A stretch of DNA of 64,000 nt from Haberlea rhodopensis (lineage: Eukaryota > Streptophyta > Magnoliopsida > Lamiales > Gesneriaceae), in assembly GCA_907163345.1 (NCBI GenBank), contig CAJQUN010000020.1, positions 6,693,722-6,757,721 of the forward strand, given 5' to 3'. This document shows, one piece after another, positions 36,001 to 48,399 of this stretch; position 1 is the stretch's first letter, and each line of letters opens with the position of its first letter. The translations under genes were made by a program, and so were the position numbers. Under the pieces are notes generated by a model. The model made no database searches, was not told where the DNA came from, and saw only the letters and a list, made by a program, of their open reading frames with translations.

Positions 36001-39000
36001 CGAGAATTATTCAATATATAAGTTTCGGGATTTCACCGTGGTTGTGCAAAGATTCGATAATTAATTTAATTTAATACATGTCTACATAGTGAAATTTGGT
36101 ACCATTGTGTGTCTTGATCCTTTAATTCATTATAACGTAAGTTTAATCGGCAATTGTTCTATTTAGTTTAGTTTTAGTTTGATTAGATTTATTAATTAAT
36201 CTTATATTATTTAATTAATTTTGCCTAGCTTAGGTTTTCTTACTAAGTGATTAAAAATTCTAGTCTATGTCAGAAATACACTTTGATTCCACATATTGTA
36301 ACTTTACCTAGTCCACTTACTAGTTGATCCCAACTGGAATTATCGATCATTGATCGGTGTCAATTTTATTCTAGGCAAGTTGTTTTTCCAAAATTTATCA
36401 CACTAAAAATTGTTGTTTTTGGCATTTTAAGCTTTTTTTTTATTTTAATATTAACAACCAATGTTTTTGCTTATAAACAACCGTTTTCAAATTTAAACAA
36501 AAGTAATATAAAAGTATTTTGAATAACCATTTACAAACAATATCAATTTTGGCTATGACGTATGTGGAGTTTTTGGGAGAGAGACTCAATAACATACATG
36601 TCATTCTCATCTCCAAAAAATTGATACACCTAAGGATCCAGCCTTTATTCTTGGATTGAGTTTCATTGAGGGACTTAATTTTTGCTGGATTACCATGTGG
36701 AATAGCTCCATCCAATTCATCCGACATAAGTTTTGAAAATAAATGGATTTAGATTATTTGGCACACGGGATTGATTTGAATTATTTTTCAAATATGGGTG
36801 CAGATCCCATTTACCCATGAGAAAACATGTCCAAAAGATAAGTATGACAGATATGTGTATGCTCCGTTGGATGTGTGGTAAAACCAAAAATGATAAAATA
36901 AGGAAAGAAAACATTCGAGCTGAAGTATGTGTGACTTGTATAGAAGATATGATGCAAGAAAGTCTCCTATAATGTTTTGGTCAAGTACGATGTAGTCCAA
37001 GCAATCCACCTGTTCGTCTTCGACCCTTTCACGAGAGCAAGGGGACGACCGAAGAAAGACATGTCTCAAAGTTATATACAACGATTTGGAATCCAAAGGG
37101 ATTAACGATGATATTCTAACTGAAAGAAGCTCTTAGAGAAGACTAGCACAAGTGCGCAATCCGACTTGATTGCGTCTATGGTTCATGTAGCATACCACAA
37201 TCTGTTGAGATTAAAGATTTAATATTGTTGTTGGATACATATCCCTTTTCTAGCTATAGGTTTTGTTCTTATTAAAATTGATATATTTAGCAAATATTTC
37301 GGTGACAGTGGAGGAAATATTCACAACTAATTACCTTACTTCCTCATTTCATATTCCACTGACATATCGAACGAAGGGTAATTTATTTAAATAACCTGAA
37401 TTTAAAAAAATATTTAACAAAATAACCTAAAATATAAACTTAATAAAGTGATCCAAAACGCCAAATGTGTTGGCATTTCAGGAGAAGACGTCAACCCAGT
37501 TGGTGGTAGGGGTGCTTATCGGACCGGGTCGATCCGGACCCGGTCCCAAACCGGTCCGGAATCGGTTTGATACCGGACCGGATCGGTTCTACCGTTCCGG
37601 ATCCGGTATCTTACCGGTTCCGGACCAAACGGATCCGGACCAAACGGATCCGGTTCCGGATTGAACCGGAACCGGATCCATTTTTAAAAAAAAAATTTCG
37701 ATAAATCCTTTCCTTTTTTAAAAAAAGAAAAAAAGAAAAAAAAATTCCGGTTCCGGGTTGGAACCGGTCCAACCCGAAACCGGTGGAACCGGAATCGGAT
37801 CCGATCCGGTTCCTTACCGGATCGGATCGGTTCCGCCCATAACGGGCCCGGAACCGGCCGGTTCCGGACCGGACCGGTCAGGACCGAACCGGTTCGAACC
37901 GGTAACCACCCCTAGTTGGTGGGACCAACTTGGAAGTTGGTGCCAACTTCAACCTCTTTTTCTTTTTCTTTTTTTTTTTACATAAAAAAATTAAAATAAA
38001 AATACAATGCATAAATAATTATAAAATTCATAATATACAAATAAAATAAATTTAAAATTGTTTATAGCATGTAATGGCAAATAAAGTTAATGTATTTATT
38101 AAATAATCAAATTAATTATTTTAATATTTAATTCAATTTATTATAATAAATAATTATTAAAACAAACAAGGATTTTGCCAGTGTTTTGGAGTTGATGCAT
38201 GACTAGCATTCTTTCTTGAGTCACCCCAACGGCCAAAGTGCGGGAAATACTTGTATTGACTTGGTTTGCGCACAACTCATAAATCAACTCAATATGATTA
38301 GTCTAAATTGACTGATGTATTATTTTATATTTTTTTCTTTAAAATAAGTTTGTTTGAGTTGATGTATAAGTTGAATGCAAACCAGGTATATAAAAGTATT
38401 TCCGACTGTAGGGGATGACGTTTGTTTGAAGACACTGACCCAGTTAAAATAGTGTTGCTGGTTGGAGATTTCCTAATTCTTGAACTAAATAAAAATATAA
38501 ACCACCATAAAAGCATTTCCTGACATGACCGTCGTGAAATATTATATAAATATTATTTTTTATTTGTTTAACATAAGAGTATTATAATATAATACATCAG
38601 TCAATTTAGACTAATCATATTGAGTTGATTTATGAGTTGTGCGCAAACCAAGTTCACACAAATATTTCCCGACACTAGGCCCGCTAGGTGACTACAGAAA
38701 GATTGATACTCATGCATCAACTCCAAAACATTGGTATAATCTTTGTTTGTTTTATTAATTATTTATTATAATAAATTGAATTAAATAATAAAAATTTGAT
38801 TATTTAATAAATAAATTAACTTTATTTGTCATTACATCCTATAAAAATATTAAATTTATTTTATTCATATATTATAATTTTATAATTATTTATGCATTGT
38901 ATTTTTAATTTAATTTTGTTTATTTAAAAAAAAAAGGGTGAAGTCCAACTTTAAATTCAACGGTCTTGTACAAGTCTTAATGGGGACATCACAAGGATGG

Positions 39001-40004
39001 ATCCAGCTTGTCACAATAGTGATGTTTAAATGGAGAACTCTTACCATTGTCGTTTGTGGGGTATTAGCGACAGAGCTGTATAATGATTTTTTGTCCATTT
39101 TTCAAATAAAAATGATAAATTACAAACTAATTATTCCCCGATCGAACCCTGAGAACAAACATTTTTTAACTGTTAAAAAAATTTAAAAACGATACAGATA
39201 ATTGTCTCTACTCTTTCCCACTCATTAGAGCACTTGTTTTTGTCCAATCCAATGCCACACATAATATACATTACACATTGTTGATATCTTTTCACAAGAA
39301 TATATAAGTTATGTTAGCTCTTCTTTATAAGATATATGAGTTACCACACTCATTACACGTATTCTTAATATGGTATAAGAGTAAGCAAGATTTCATGCGA
39401 TTGACTATTCCGTCTTAATGTTCACTGTCACCCGCATAATGCCACCAGAACGTGTTGAAAGTTGTCCACATTGAGAATTTATAATCTATTTAGTTGTACG
39501 CATTACGAATTTGTTTTAAGTTGAAACCCGATATAATTTTAATACACATGAATAAGAAACAGAAAATAAATGGTATAGAAAAAGTAAAAATCATAAGGAA
39601 ATTTGTAAAGAAATATGAAGTACTTACTAGAATGTTGAGCTTGCCACCAAAGGCTAAAGATACAGCTTTCATGAGTTCTTCCCTTTGAGTTGCAGAAGAC
39701 AAATCGCAGACCGAACCTTTTACTTTGTACCCTTTGACTTCCCATTCTTTAAGCCTTTCGCTGATTTCCACCTGATTTCTTGAACAAGTATACACACTGG
39801 CACCAAATCCTGCTAGCTCCTCAACTATGGCGTAACTGTAAATTAAATACGTTAAAATCATATCACCCTATGGGATTAGAAAAAAATAAAAAAGAAATGA
39901 ATTATTTATTACCCTATTCCTCTGGTGCCACCAGTTACAAGTGCTGTCATCCCGTGGAGAGTCCATCTTTGTTGTCTGCTGCAACTCTGCGCTTCATTTG
40001 CCAT
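31616..40004 (-). CDS. Tropinone-reductase-like short-chain dehydrogenase
   Basis: NAD(P)(H)-dependent oxidoreductase of the plant tropinone-reductase-like SDR group (SDR65C type). Real substrates of this group are mostly unknown; the name does not imply tropane alkaloids. Five exons (minus): 39913-40004, 39628-39835, 32267-32483, 31896-32002, 31616-31804; 813 nt, 270 aa, all GT-AG with agreeing phases. Coenzyme loop TGGTRGIG at 24-31, NNAG at 102-105, catalytic N127, S155, Y168 and K172 (YAASK). No signal or transit peptide is obvious, so cytosolic by inference. Intron 2 (32484-39627) is 7144 bp and holds several transposons; the other introns are 77, 264 and 91 bp. All key residues are present, so the gene looks functional if the long intron is spliced. 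Confidence 0.95.
32622..32770 (+). repeat. hAT-like end fragment in SDR intron 2
   Basis: Begins TAGGGATGACGATGGGTCC and is rich in GGGCCGGG and ACCCGGGTGGG motifs, like one end of a CAATGGGT-type hAT MITE. The other end was not found. Confidence 0.4.
32952..33006. repeat. (TA)n microsatellite in SDR intron 2
   Basis: An uninterrupted TA run of about 27 units, then AATAATAATAA. It creates meaningless Tyr/Ile frames on both strands. Confidence 0.97.
33885..35166. mobile_element. 1.28-kb inverted-end MITE in SDR intron 2
   Basis: The left end GGGGTGTATTGGTTATAGAT and the reversed right end GGGGTGTATTCAATCTAGAT form a terminal inverted repeat continuing into TTTTTATTGACTTTTA. Subterminal parts repeat AAAGTCTATAGGTATTCAA-like units. 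Flanks TTG and TTA would be a 3-bp duplication with one change, as in PIF/Harbinger elements. No transposase. Class uncertain. Confidence 0.7.
35170..36440. other. SDR intron 2, unassigned
   Basis: AT-rich sequence with no recognisable coding or clear terminal repeats. It may be an old LTR relic, but I cannot support borders. Confidence 0.4.
36455..36545 (+). repeat. Fragment of the 19235/23225 repeat family
   Basis: Shares CAATGTTTTTGCTT and the block AAAAGTATTTTGAATAACCA with 19235-19505. Confidence 0.5.
36546..37384. other. SDR intron 2, unassigned
   Basis: Contains a 102-codon minus-strand open frame (36788-37096) without recognised motifs. Nothing else supported. Confidence 0.35.
37385..38545 (+). 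repeat. Dispersed repeat, copy 2 (matches 170-690 inverted)
   Basis: Collinear with the reverse complement of 170-690, but expanded by a hAT MITE (37507-37914) and an AT-rich block. Landmarks: AATAAAGTGATCCAAAACGC, TTGCGCACAACTCATAAATC, GACACTGACCCAGTTAAAAT. Confidence 0.7.
37507..37914. mobile_element. hAT-type MITE (CCGGA-rich) in SDR intron 2
   Basis: 408 bp with a perfect 8-bp target duplication GTTGGTGG (37499-37506 and 37915-37922). Ends TAGGGGTGCTTATCGG and, reversed, TAGGGGTGGTTACCGG form the inverted repeat. The two halves are dense with CCGGTCCGGA-type subterminal repeats around an A/T centre. Non-coding; needs an outside hAT transposase. Same family as 10917-11411. Confidence 0.93.
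37930..38955. repeat. Large imperfect inverted repeat in SDR intron 2
   Basis: The left arm (about 37930-38330) and right arm (about 38585-38955) are reverse complements: AACAAACAAGG, GGAGTTGATGCATGA, CGCACAACTCATAAATCAAC and the AT-rich block TTTAATTCAATTTATTATAA occur on both sides in mirror order. About 250 bp lies between the arms. In the pre-mRNA this would fold into a long duplex. Confidence 0.75.
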
Positions 40005-40779
40005 TGTGAAAACTTATTGTTTCTGTCTAAGTTTATTTGATTTTATTATCTGAGGGCCTTTTTTTTTCTATGGGTAAAATACTCCCACTGAGATTGGTAT
40101 TTATAGTAAATTTGTTTGAAGAAGTATTTTTTTATTATTTTATTTTAAGTCGATGTGAAAGCTTGAAAAGGTTTCCGCCTGCGTTTTGCAGAATGCGAAA
40201 AGCTAAAATCTTGGCATTGTTTGGGGGTACCCTTATGTTGTTTCCGCCCTTGATAATGTCGTTGAGGTCACAAGAACATGAGCAGTGCCCAGGGATGTAT
40301 CCATGAATTTTATTAATGGGATTAAATCAAAAGTTTATGGTAAACTTCCGACTTTGAAGATTTCAGGTAAAAACAGTACAACGCGATTATTTCAAGAAAA
40401 TGAGTTGCTTGATTTCAAGAAATAGTAAACTTACCCGAATTTAATTGTAATAATACAATTATTACAATGCTCAATTCATTGATATTCAAGGAATGAGCTT
40501 GTCGGTTTCAAGAAATGCGAGAGCAGATTCTTTAGATGTTTATGATACTCATTCTTTTCTTGGGGAGAATTATAAGAGTGCATGTGACAAGTGAGTACTT
40601 TGTAGTGAAATACTTTTGGTAATTTATTGATATTTTATATTTGTCCATTACTATTAATTATTACAGATTGGAAGGAAAGGAACAGTTAAAATATCTCGTT
40701 TCATACTGAGAAATATTTGTTTGACATAATAAAAAATTTTGCGGATGTTTTTCTATCTTTACAAAGAGGAAGAAAGTAA
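40005..40779. promoter_or_regulatory. SDR gene 5' flank (promoter region)
   Basis: Sequence upstream of the SDR start codon at 40004. No specific promoter element can be assigned with confidence and no other gene is seen. Confidence 0.35.
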
Positions 40780-40860
40780 CAAAATAATAAAGGTATGAAG
40801 ATTCCACCGAGATTTGAACATGGGCTGAAAAATCCTCACCACTAGACCATTGAATTGTGT
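40780..40860 (-). mobile_element. tRNA-derived SINE-like sequence
   Basis: On the minus strand an A box (CAATGGTCTAGTGGTGAGG) is followed by a B box (GTTCAAATCTCGG) and a T/A-rich tail. No cloverleaf, so not a tRNA gene. Confidence 0.6.
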
Positions 40861-41778
40861 TTGTTGTAGTTGCTAGTAAAAACTATATAATAACGAATTC
40901 TTTGAGCACCCCCTCAGCCGTACATTCACCCCGACGGTGCTCTTAAAGATACCTACACTACATATTTAGTGTATGTTTTATGTACACACAATTTGTAAGG
41001 ACATGACCTTTTCAATAAGGGGGAGATTTTCTTCGAGTTTGTTATAAAGTGATATCTTGTTACCATTATGGGATGATTTTGTATCATTTGTTCTTATTTT
41101 TATGATCCAATTATGATGATCTTGATAATTATTTTATTTTCATATTTCAAATATGCATGTGATACTTTTGGAAGTGGAGGGACCAGAAATATTAAGTTCA
41201 AATATTTAAAAATAAAAATATTTTAATAATATAATATATAGATAAAATTTACATATTTCCCATTAATTGGTTAGTGGGCAAATTTAGAATATTTTAATGA
41301 TCAGGATATATTTGTGATTAGTTTGATGCTGCACATCAACCCTTTGATTTGGAATTAATGTGCTATGTGAATAACATCCAAAACAAAAACAAAAAAATCT
41401 AATAGCTAAATTGGGTGTCATATTTATTATTTGTTTTGATGACCCAATAATGACTAAAGGTGACAATTTGATTTATTATCCTATTTAATTTTTGAGAAAT
41501 GTTATTATCAAAGTAATAATTCTTGCCATAAAAATAATTTTTATGTTAAATTTATGTAAATTATTCTGACATTAACAATAATTGCGTCGTCAATATCATA
41601 ACACTTAATTTATAATAGAATGTGACATTATGCATATTTACTCATATTTAATTTAAACCGATTACGATTTATTATTTATTTAATACCATGGTTAACGTCA
41701 ATTTAATGTGGTCCATCAATTTGGCTTCCAATTATTGCTTAATTTCTTTGATTGTTAAATTATAATTTTGTTTTATTG

Positions 41779-42520
41779 CAAACAATGTTTTGAAAATCGG
41801 ATCGAACTGACTGGTTCAACCGGTTTAATCGGTACTTACTCTGATCCGATTGACCCTTTAAAACTACCATGCAAAAAAAAATCGGTAGGGAACCTGATTA
41901 AACCGGTAAAAAATCGGTTCAACCAATGAACCAGTTGATAGTTGAACCGACCGATTCCTTCTTTCTTTTTTAAGAATTTTATTTTTTGTTAAAATTGTAA
42001 ATCAATTTTGTAAAACAAAAGTATATTACATATAGTTTATCGTTATTGAGATAATTACATAAAAATGTTTTATGTATGTCTTTATCCAAAAATCCATATA
42101 ATGCCATAAATGTATCTTGTATATTATATATAAATATATTTAGTTTCTCGTCAATTATAAAAGATGTGAATCATTTCATTATTTTTTAAATATTTTTCTT
42201 AAAATTTTGGGACATTCTTTTTTTTTAGCATTGCTTGTTGTTTTTAGATGTTATATTATTTTTTTTTATGTTGTACATTTGATTTGATCTGGTTTTGAAG
42301 TTTGACATGTAATGTTGGTGTATGATATTATTTAATTGTGAACAACTTGAAACTATGTCAAATACATGCCATATATATTTTATAAAAAATTAAAATTGAT
42401 ATTACATAATGCTGACATCGTCAGCGGTCAAACCAGTGGTTCAACCGATCAAACTTGTAACTAGTAAAGACGTCAGTTTTATGTCCGATTCGATTTTGAA
42501 AAAAACTGTTTGCAATCCAA
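41779..42520. mobile_element. hAT-like element with AACCGGTT-rich ends
   Basis: The left end (ATTGCAAACAATGTTTTGAA, then AATCGGATCGAACTGAC) and the reversed right end (ATTGCAAACAGTTTTTTTCA, then AATCGAATCGGAC) form an inverted repeat. Subterminal regions are rich in GGTTCAACCGG. The inside is AT-rich and non-coding. A different family from the CCGGA-rich MITEs. Confidence 0.6.
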
Positions 42521-43593
42521 TACTATACACTATTGACTTATTTTATATTTAAAGATACAATTTTCTAAATACAACGAAAACAATTATTATATATATTAAA
42601 GATCTACTTTGGTAATTAGGAAATTCTCACTAAATTATATTATTTGTGCTATTTGTTGTCTGTAGTTATTAGTTTCTTTAATGCATATGTGCTCATATAA
42701 ATAGTATTTATGTTGGAGTGTAATTGTAAGACCCCAACTCCTAATATCATCATTAGTCCGATTTATCACGTTTAATTGTGTATACATTATCCACATTATG
42801 AGATTCTCATTACATACTTCTTAAATATGGCATGACTTCCATATAAATTATTATTTTTGACATAATCCTTTAAAACCCGATTCTCATAGCAACTCAATTC
42901 ACATATGTATAATCTTGTAATGCACTAATTATATTTCAAATCGTAATTAACTTTTACTCTTAAATCAATTGCATGCAATACCCAAATGAAAAGATAAATG
43001 GAAAGGACATTTATACAACTCATATACACATATTTATATGCTCACGGACGAGCATTAAATAAATAAAAGTGTATCTACATGTATAAATCATGTTACCAAT
43101 ACCAATGTTGGTACTTCACTTCTAAGAGCATCCCAATTCACTAGTTTGAGCTCACTTCCAAAGTCAATGTCGTACCTACTTTACATGTTTCAACAGAAAC
43201 AACCCCCGAACAGGTGAGCATACATTATCACAATAAGCATACTAATAAAAATGCATACAAATCATAATGTCACAATTTAAGATTATTGGAAATATATAAA
43301 GATATACTCCCTATACAAAATTCTGAATACGTATAGCTTTCGTGAAATGTTCATGTTTCAATCTCATACACTTTTAAAAAGTAAAGTTCAGTATTGTTAT
43401 TCAAAATATGATACTCATTTGTACGATAAATTCAATACACCCAAATCTATTATTTATGCTTAAACATAAACAATATCACACCGCAGGAAATCATGCATAT
43501 CAATCTATCTCATTCTCAATAATACCTCACATGCATCATACCCAAGGCATCAATAATCAACCCGTATGCTCGGATCACGTACAACTATGTATC

Positions 43594-45070
43594 TGTAAGT
43601 AACCCATCATGCATAGCAACGCAGCGGAATAAATTTTTTATGGATTACAAGACACCGATCTATACATAGGGGTTCATATCGGATAAAGGATCAAAGGTCT
43701 CACCCTTGTAGCGTGTTTGAGCAGATTCCACGAAGCAGCACGTCCAACAAACTCCGAGTCACAAGCAACACCTCCAAGGTCTTGCCTCTACGGTATCCAC
43801 ACGATTAATCGAACAAGGGACGTTCAAGAACAAGTTGCTAGACTTATTCTTGAACCAAAGCCGAACTCCCGGTTCAAAACCGATCAACGACTACCAATCT
43901 CTCCTTCCAAGAATCGGCGGCGGCCGTGTGACTTGAAGAGAGAGGCGGCCGAGAGAGAATGGAGTGGAGGCTAGGTTAATTTTGATATGAAGTGTTGGAT
44001 TAAAAACATTAATCACATTGATATCAAATTATATATGATTTAATTAAAGGCTTTCTTAAAGCCTCATGGGCCCAAACCCATGATTTACTTAAATCCTTAT
44101 AATCATTTAATTAAGACTCTTCTTAATTATTTAATTCATCCCATGAATTTAATTCCCTTAATCGATTTAATCTTTTGTGCGACCCGATAGGATCTTGTAA
44201 TGTTGGCAGTGACATAAAATCTCATTTTACGTTACAAGCAAAGAGCGGTGTCTAGCAACACATCAAGGCTACCCAAATTACAAGAATGTCAATGACTCGA
44301 CATAACCTTTAGAACTTGTGATAATATTAACCATGTAACTTAATCCCTTTGTGCTTTGTGTTTAGATTGAACACGAGTCATGGAATAGTCATACTCGTAT
44401 ATTCAATCTCTATTTCTTGATCCCCAAGTAGAACTAGAATAAACGAATAAGCTCGATATCTCATATCGACTTATTCGAGCATGGCCATGCATTTTAGTTC
44501 TCACTTGATCAAGGGCCAAACACTTCTCCTGTTATATAGGAGGGACAAATCCTATCTCGATCAGTCAACATCCCTCTACATAATTCGTAGTGTATCCAAT
44601 AGTCGCCTTTATAGTTTACCCTGTTACGGGTAACGTTTGACAATATCAAGATACATAACTCCTTATGTTGGGATCTCTGATGATCACAAGTCGTAAGGAT
44701 TACATACATTATTATCACTATGAGAATTGCATATGACAATCATATAACTATCCATGTTGCATTCTCATTGTGGGTCTGTCCAGTACATCGTTCTCTAACA
44801 TGTACCCATGTGTTGATTTGGTATCTCATATCAATGAACAATTCATCAATCATCAGATACTAGTCTCTATGTATTATCATTATCCCAATTCATGATAATA
44901 CTTGACTAGGGATAATGTTTAAGAATAATACAATATTATTCTAAGATATATATTAATTCACATTGCACAGTTAAACGAATAATATATAATACTGAATTGC
45001 CATTCATAAATCATAAATATTGTATGTCAAAACAATCATCAAATGACATGTCTTAGGGCATATCCCAACA
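43594..45070 (-). mobile_element. Copia solo LTR (copia-A)
   Basis: On the minus strand it starts TGTTGGGATATGCCCTAAGA and ends GATGGGTTACTTACA. A perfect 5-bp target duplication GTATC lies at 43589-43593 and 45071-45075. 1477 bp, no internal domain. The internal TGTTGGATTAAAAA at 43993 is not the border, because the bases there do not match the right flank. Confidence 0.9.
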
Positions 45071-45794
45071 GTATCCACCATACCACGTATATACACATTC
45101 ATTTCTTTACTCATATACTCGAATCACGTACAGTTACGCATCCACCATAACACAAATGACATACTTCACACACATTCAATTATTACATTTAACAATACAC
45201 GAATATATGAATATGTAATTACTTCACAGTATATACTTGTTCGTACATCACTACGCACATTAAGGTCAACAACTTGATTTAGACATCCACGACAACCAAA
45301 GGCTCGTACAATATCTATATTGAATATCATTTCGATTATGGAAAGCTTAACAATAATTGTCCACAATTTCATGATATCACGTAAATTTGTCATGCCTCCT
45401 ATCAATAGGCAATCATGATTTATCCTACTCCATATACCATACAAACATCCCATTTTATCATTTATTCATTTGATTTATCGATTAACTCGACTTATAAACT
45501 CATTCCATTGATAAAACTTACCCAAAATATCATGATTATTAGCAAATCGACTAAAAGATCAAAACTCAAAATTTCCAAAAATAATAATTTTTTCTTCTAC
45601 CGATCGATCGGTCCACACTTACTGACCGATCGGTAGCCACCAAAACACGTTTGCACTAAAATCGATCGATCGGTTGGGTCGACCGATCGATCATTCGACT
45701 CCACCGATCGATAGGTCGCCACCAGGTTTTTCACCCAAGGTTACGGCCTTTGACCGATCGATCGGTTCATCCCACCGATCGGTCGGTCGATGCT

Positions 45795-47066
45795 TGTTGG
45801 AACCGAAGAGGGGGGTGGATGAGGTTCCTTGGCTACTTTAGCGTTTTAAAATGAATTTGCAAATAGTCGATTTTGCGCTGCGGAAAACTTGATGTCAATC
45901 GACAAATAAACAATATGAAGAAATAAATAAATGCGTAAAATAAATAAAGCAATAAAGAACACGAGAATTTGTTATAGAAGTTCGGCGATGAATCGCCTAC
46001 GTCTCCTCTTCCCGGCTAGAAAACGTCCAACCGAGGTTACACTAGAACAACTTTGATCTTGGCCTTAAGGGCTCCAAGTTAGTCACAACACACTCTTCCC
46101 GAGTAACACACTCTTCACGAGTCTTCTTCGCCTTAAGGGCTCCAAGGATAGCCACACACAAACTCTTCACGAGTTACCCACACTCTTCACGAGTATTCTT
46201 GGCCTTAAGGGCTCCAAGGATAGGCAAACCCTTACACCAACTTTACTTGTTGATATCTTATACAATTTCCAACTTGCGTCGGTGTTGGAGGACCTTACAA
46301 CAATTCAAATAACACCTTCACGGTGTAACAATACGAAGAACAAAAGCTCTCACACAAGAAATGAATTACAAGCTCTCAATACAACACAAATGTATGACGT
46401 TTGCAATGCTAGATTGATTTTGATTGAACAAAGCTTTCTTGTAATGTACTCTCTTGTTTCTTATCTTCAAGTTGATCCAAAACATCCATATTTATAGTGT
46501 AGAAGGCTTCCAAGGCTCCTACTAGCCGTTGCTACGCATAAGGCTTGAATCACTCCAAGATCGCCTCGGACATCGCCTCAGGCGATCACCATCGCCGCGC
46601 TCCAACAGTCAAAATCTTGCACACATCGCCTCAAGCGATGTACTGATCACCTCAGGCGATTGTCACCAAAAATCAATGTCGTAGCCTTCAATGATCATAA
46701 ATTTTCATCGCGTCAAACGAAGTCCCCATCGCCTCAAATGTTCCAGGCACCGCCTTAGGTAATCTAACCATCGCCTCAGGCGATCTCGCCATGCACGCGG
46801 TCCTCGGCGTCGCTTCAGTCGATGTGCGTGGCGAAGTCTTGATTGATTGCCATCGCCTGAAGCGATGGTCACCATCGCCTGGGGCGATCTTGCCCAGTCC
46901 TTGCACAATTGATTTCCTTCAAACAAACAACTTTTCAACCTTCTAAAACTGTACACTAAGTATACACATTTGTATAACAAACACAAGTTTTGTTGATCAT
47001 CAAAACTCATAAATAATTCGGAGATAAATTAAGCATTAAACTCAACAATTCGTTTAAGGCTCAACA
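45795..47066 (-). repeat. 3' LTR of copia-B
   Basis: 1272 bp, bounded by TGTTGG and CTCAACA on the plus strand. Palindrome array at about 46555-46890. It matches 51915-53165 with scattered substitutions and small indels. Confidence 0.95.
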
Positions 47067-48399
47067 ATCTCCCCCTTTTTGAAGATTACAAAACTTGATA
47101 AACTTGAAGATGTAATATGCATGAAATATGAGTAAACAAGACTCCCCCTTAACAATTGCATAGCACATACAAGATTTATCAAGTGAAGCATGATACAAAA
47201 ACTCTCCCCCTCAAACCATGCATGTATTAAGCTCCCCCCTACAAATTAAGCATCAAGTTTATCACATTTTCTCCCCCTTTTTGTGATAATCAAAAAGCAC
47301 AAAGTTCAAATAAACATAGCACAAATATATGTTGACACATAGCCATATTTTAACAATTAGTACATGTTCCTTATCAAGCATGTAGTACCCATAACAAGCA
47401 TAATATTAAATCATTGAGAGGAAGACAAACATGTGTTTAAGGCAATTTACAACAATGAATTCTAATTTTTGCAAAGTGTGCATATGTTCTACCAAGAGTT
47501 CATGCACTCATGCCCAATAAACATTAGATGGCTTAATGCACCATTATAAACAATTGATAAGTTATTAAGGCGCATGTGATGAGAGCAAAAATATTCACAT
47601 TGCATATTTAACTCATGGCACATAATAAGCTTTTTACCATAATGAGTTAAGCATAAATCATGCATTTAAACAAATATGCAACAAAGAAAATAGTATCATG
47701 AGAAGATAACACTTAATTCAAAAATAACAAAAATTGAGCATGTAATCAAGCTATACCATATTTTAACAATCCAATACTCAAATCGCAAAATTCAAGCATA
47801 TATGCATATAAGAGTGATTATACAAAAGTTCTAACATATGGAGAATATATAGTAAAAAAAAATGCACATGCTAAGGGGAATGCAATTTACTATCAATAAA
47901 TATTTGAGCTTCATTATTTATTGGTCACAACTAATTTGTGCCAATGAAATTTTGAAATTGCTCTATATAATTAGCTCCCCCTAAATATGATATCATAATA
48001 ATGTACTTGAAATTCAATTTCTCAAAGATCACCTTCAAAGTAATTGAATTTTACCACATAATTATAACATTCAATTCAAGGAAAATTAACCAAGCAAAAG
48101 AGCTAATTATGCTACTATGATGCTTAAAAAAAATTTACCTTGGATGATACGAATGAATTCATATCATCGGTCATTTATCTCGCGCTTCCTCTATAGTGGT
48201 GCATTTGATGGTTTCCTCCCTTGAGGTGCTAGTTCCTTCATCATCTCTCCCTTTGTTGTTCCTACAAAACAAATTTTTGATTGGAGGTTCTTTGGTACCC
48301 ATTTGATTTTTGGGTCCTTGCGGGTTAGCTTTCATCGGTGCTTTTGGAATCTATTTCCACCTCTTGTTTGGTTGGTATTGGTTTTTAACAAATCTACAT

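Noticed and set aside
36788..37096. 102-codon minus-strand frame in the SDR intron
   Set aside because: No recognised motif, no splice context, and it lies in transposon-rich intron DNA.
43993..45070. Copia-A LTR starting at the TGTTGGATTAAAAA motif
   Set aside because: Flanks there do not match; moving the border to 43594 gives a perfect GTATC duplication on both sides.
47067..48300. Hidden copia pol domain between gag and the 3' LTR
   Set aside because: Minus-strand reading shows only AT-rich sequence with polypurine tracts and stops; no integrase, reverse transcriptase or RNase H motif.
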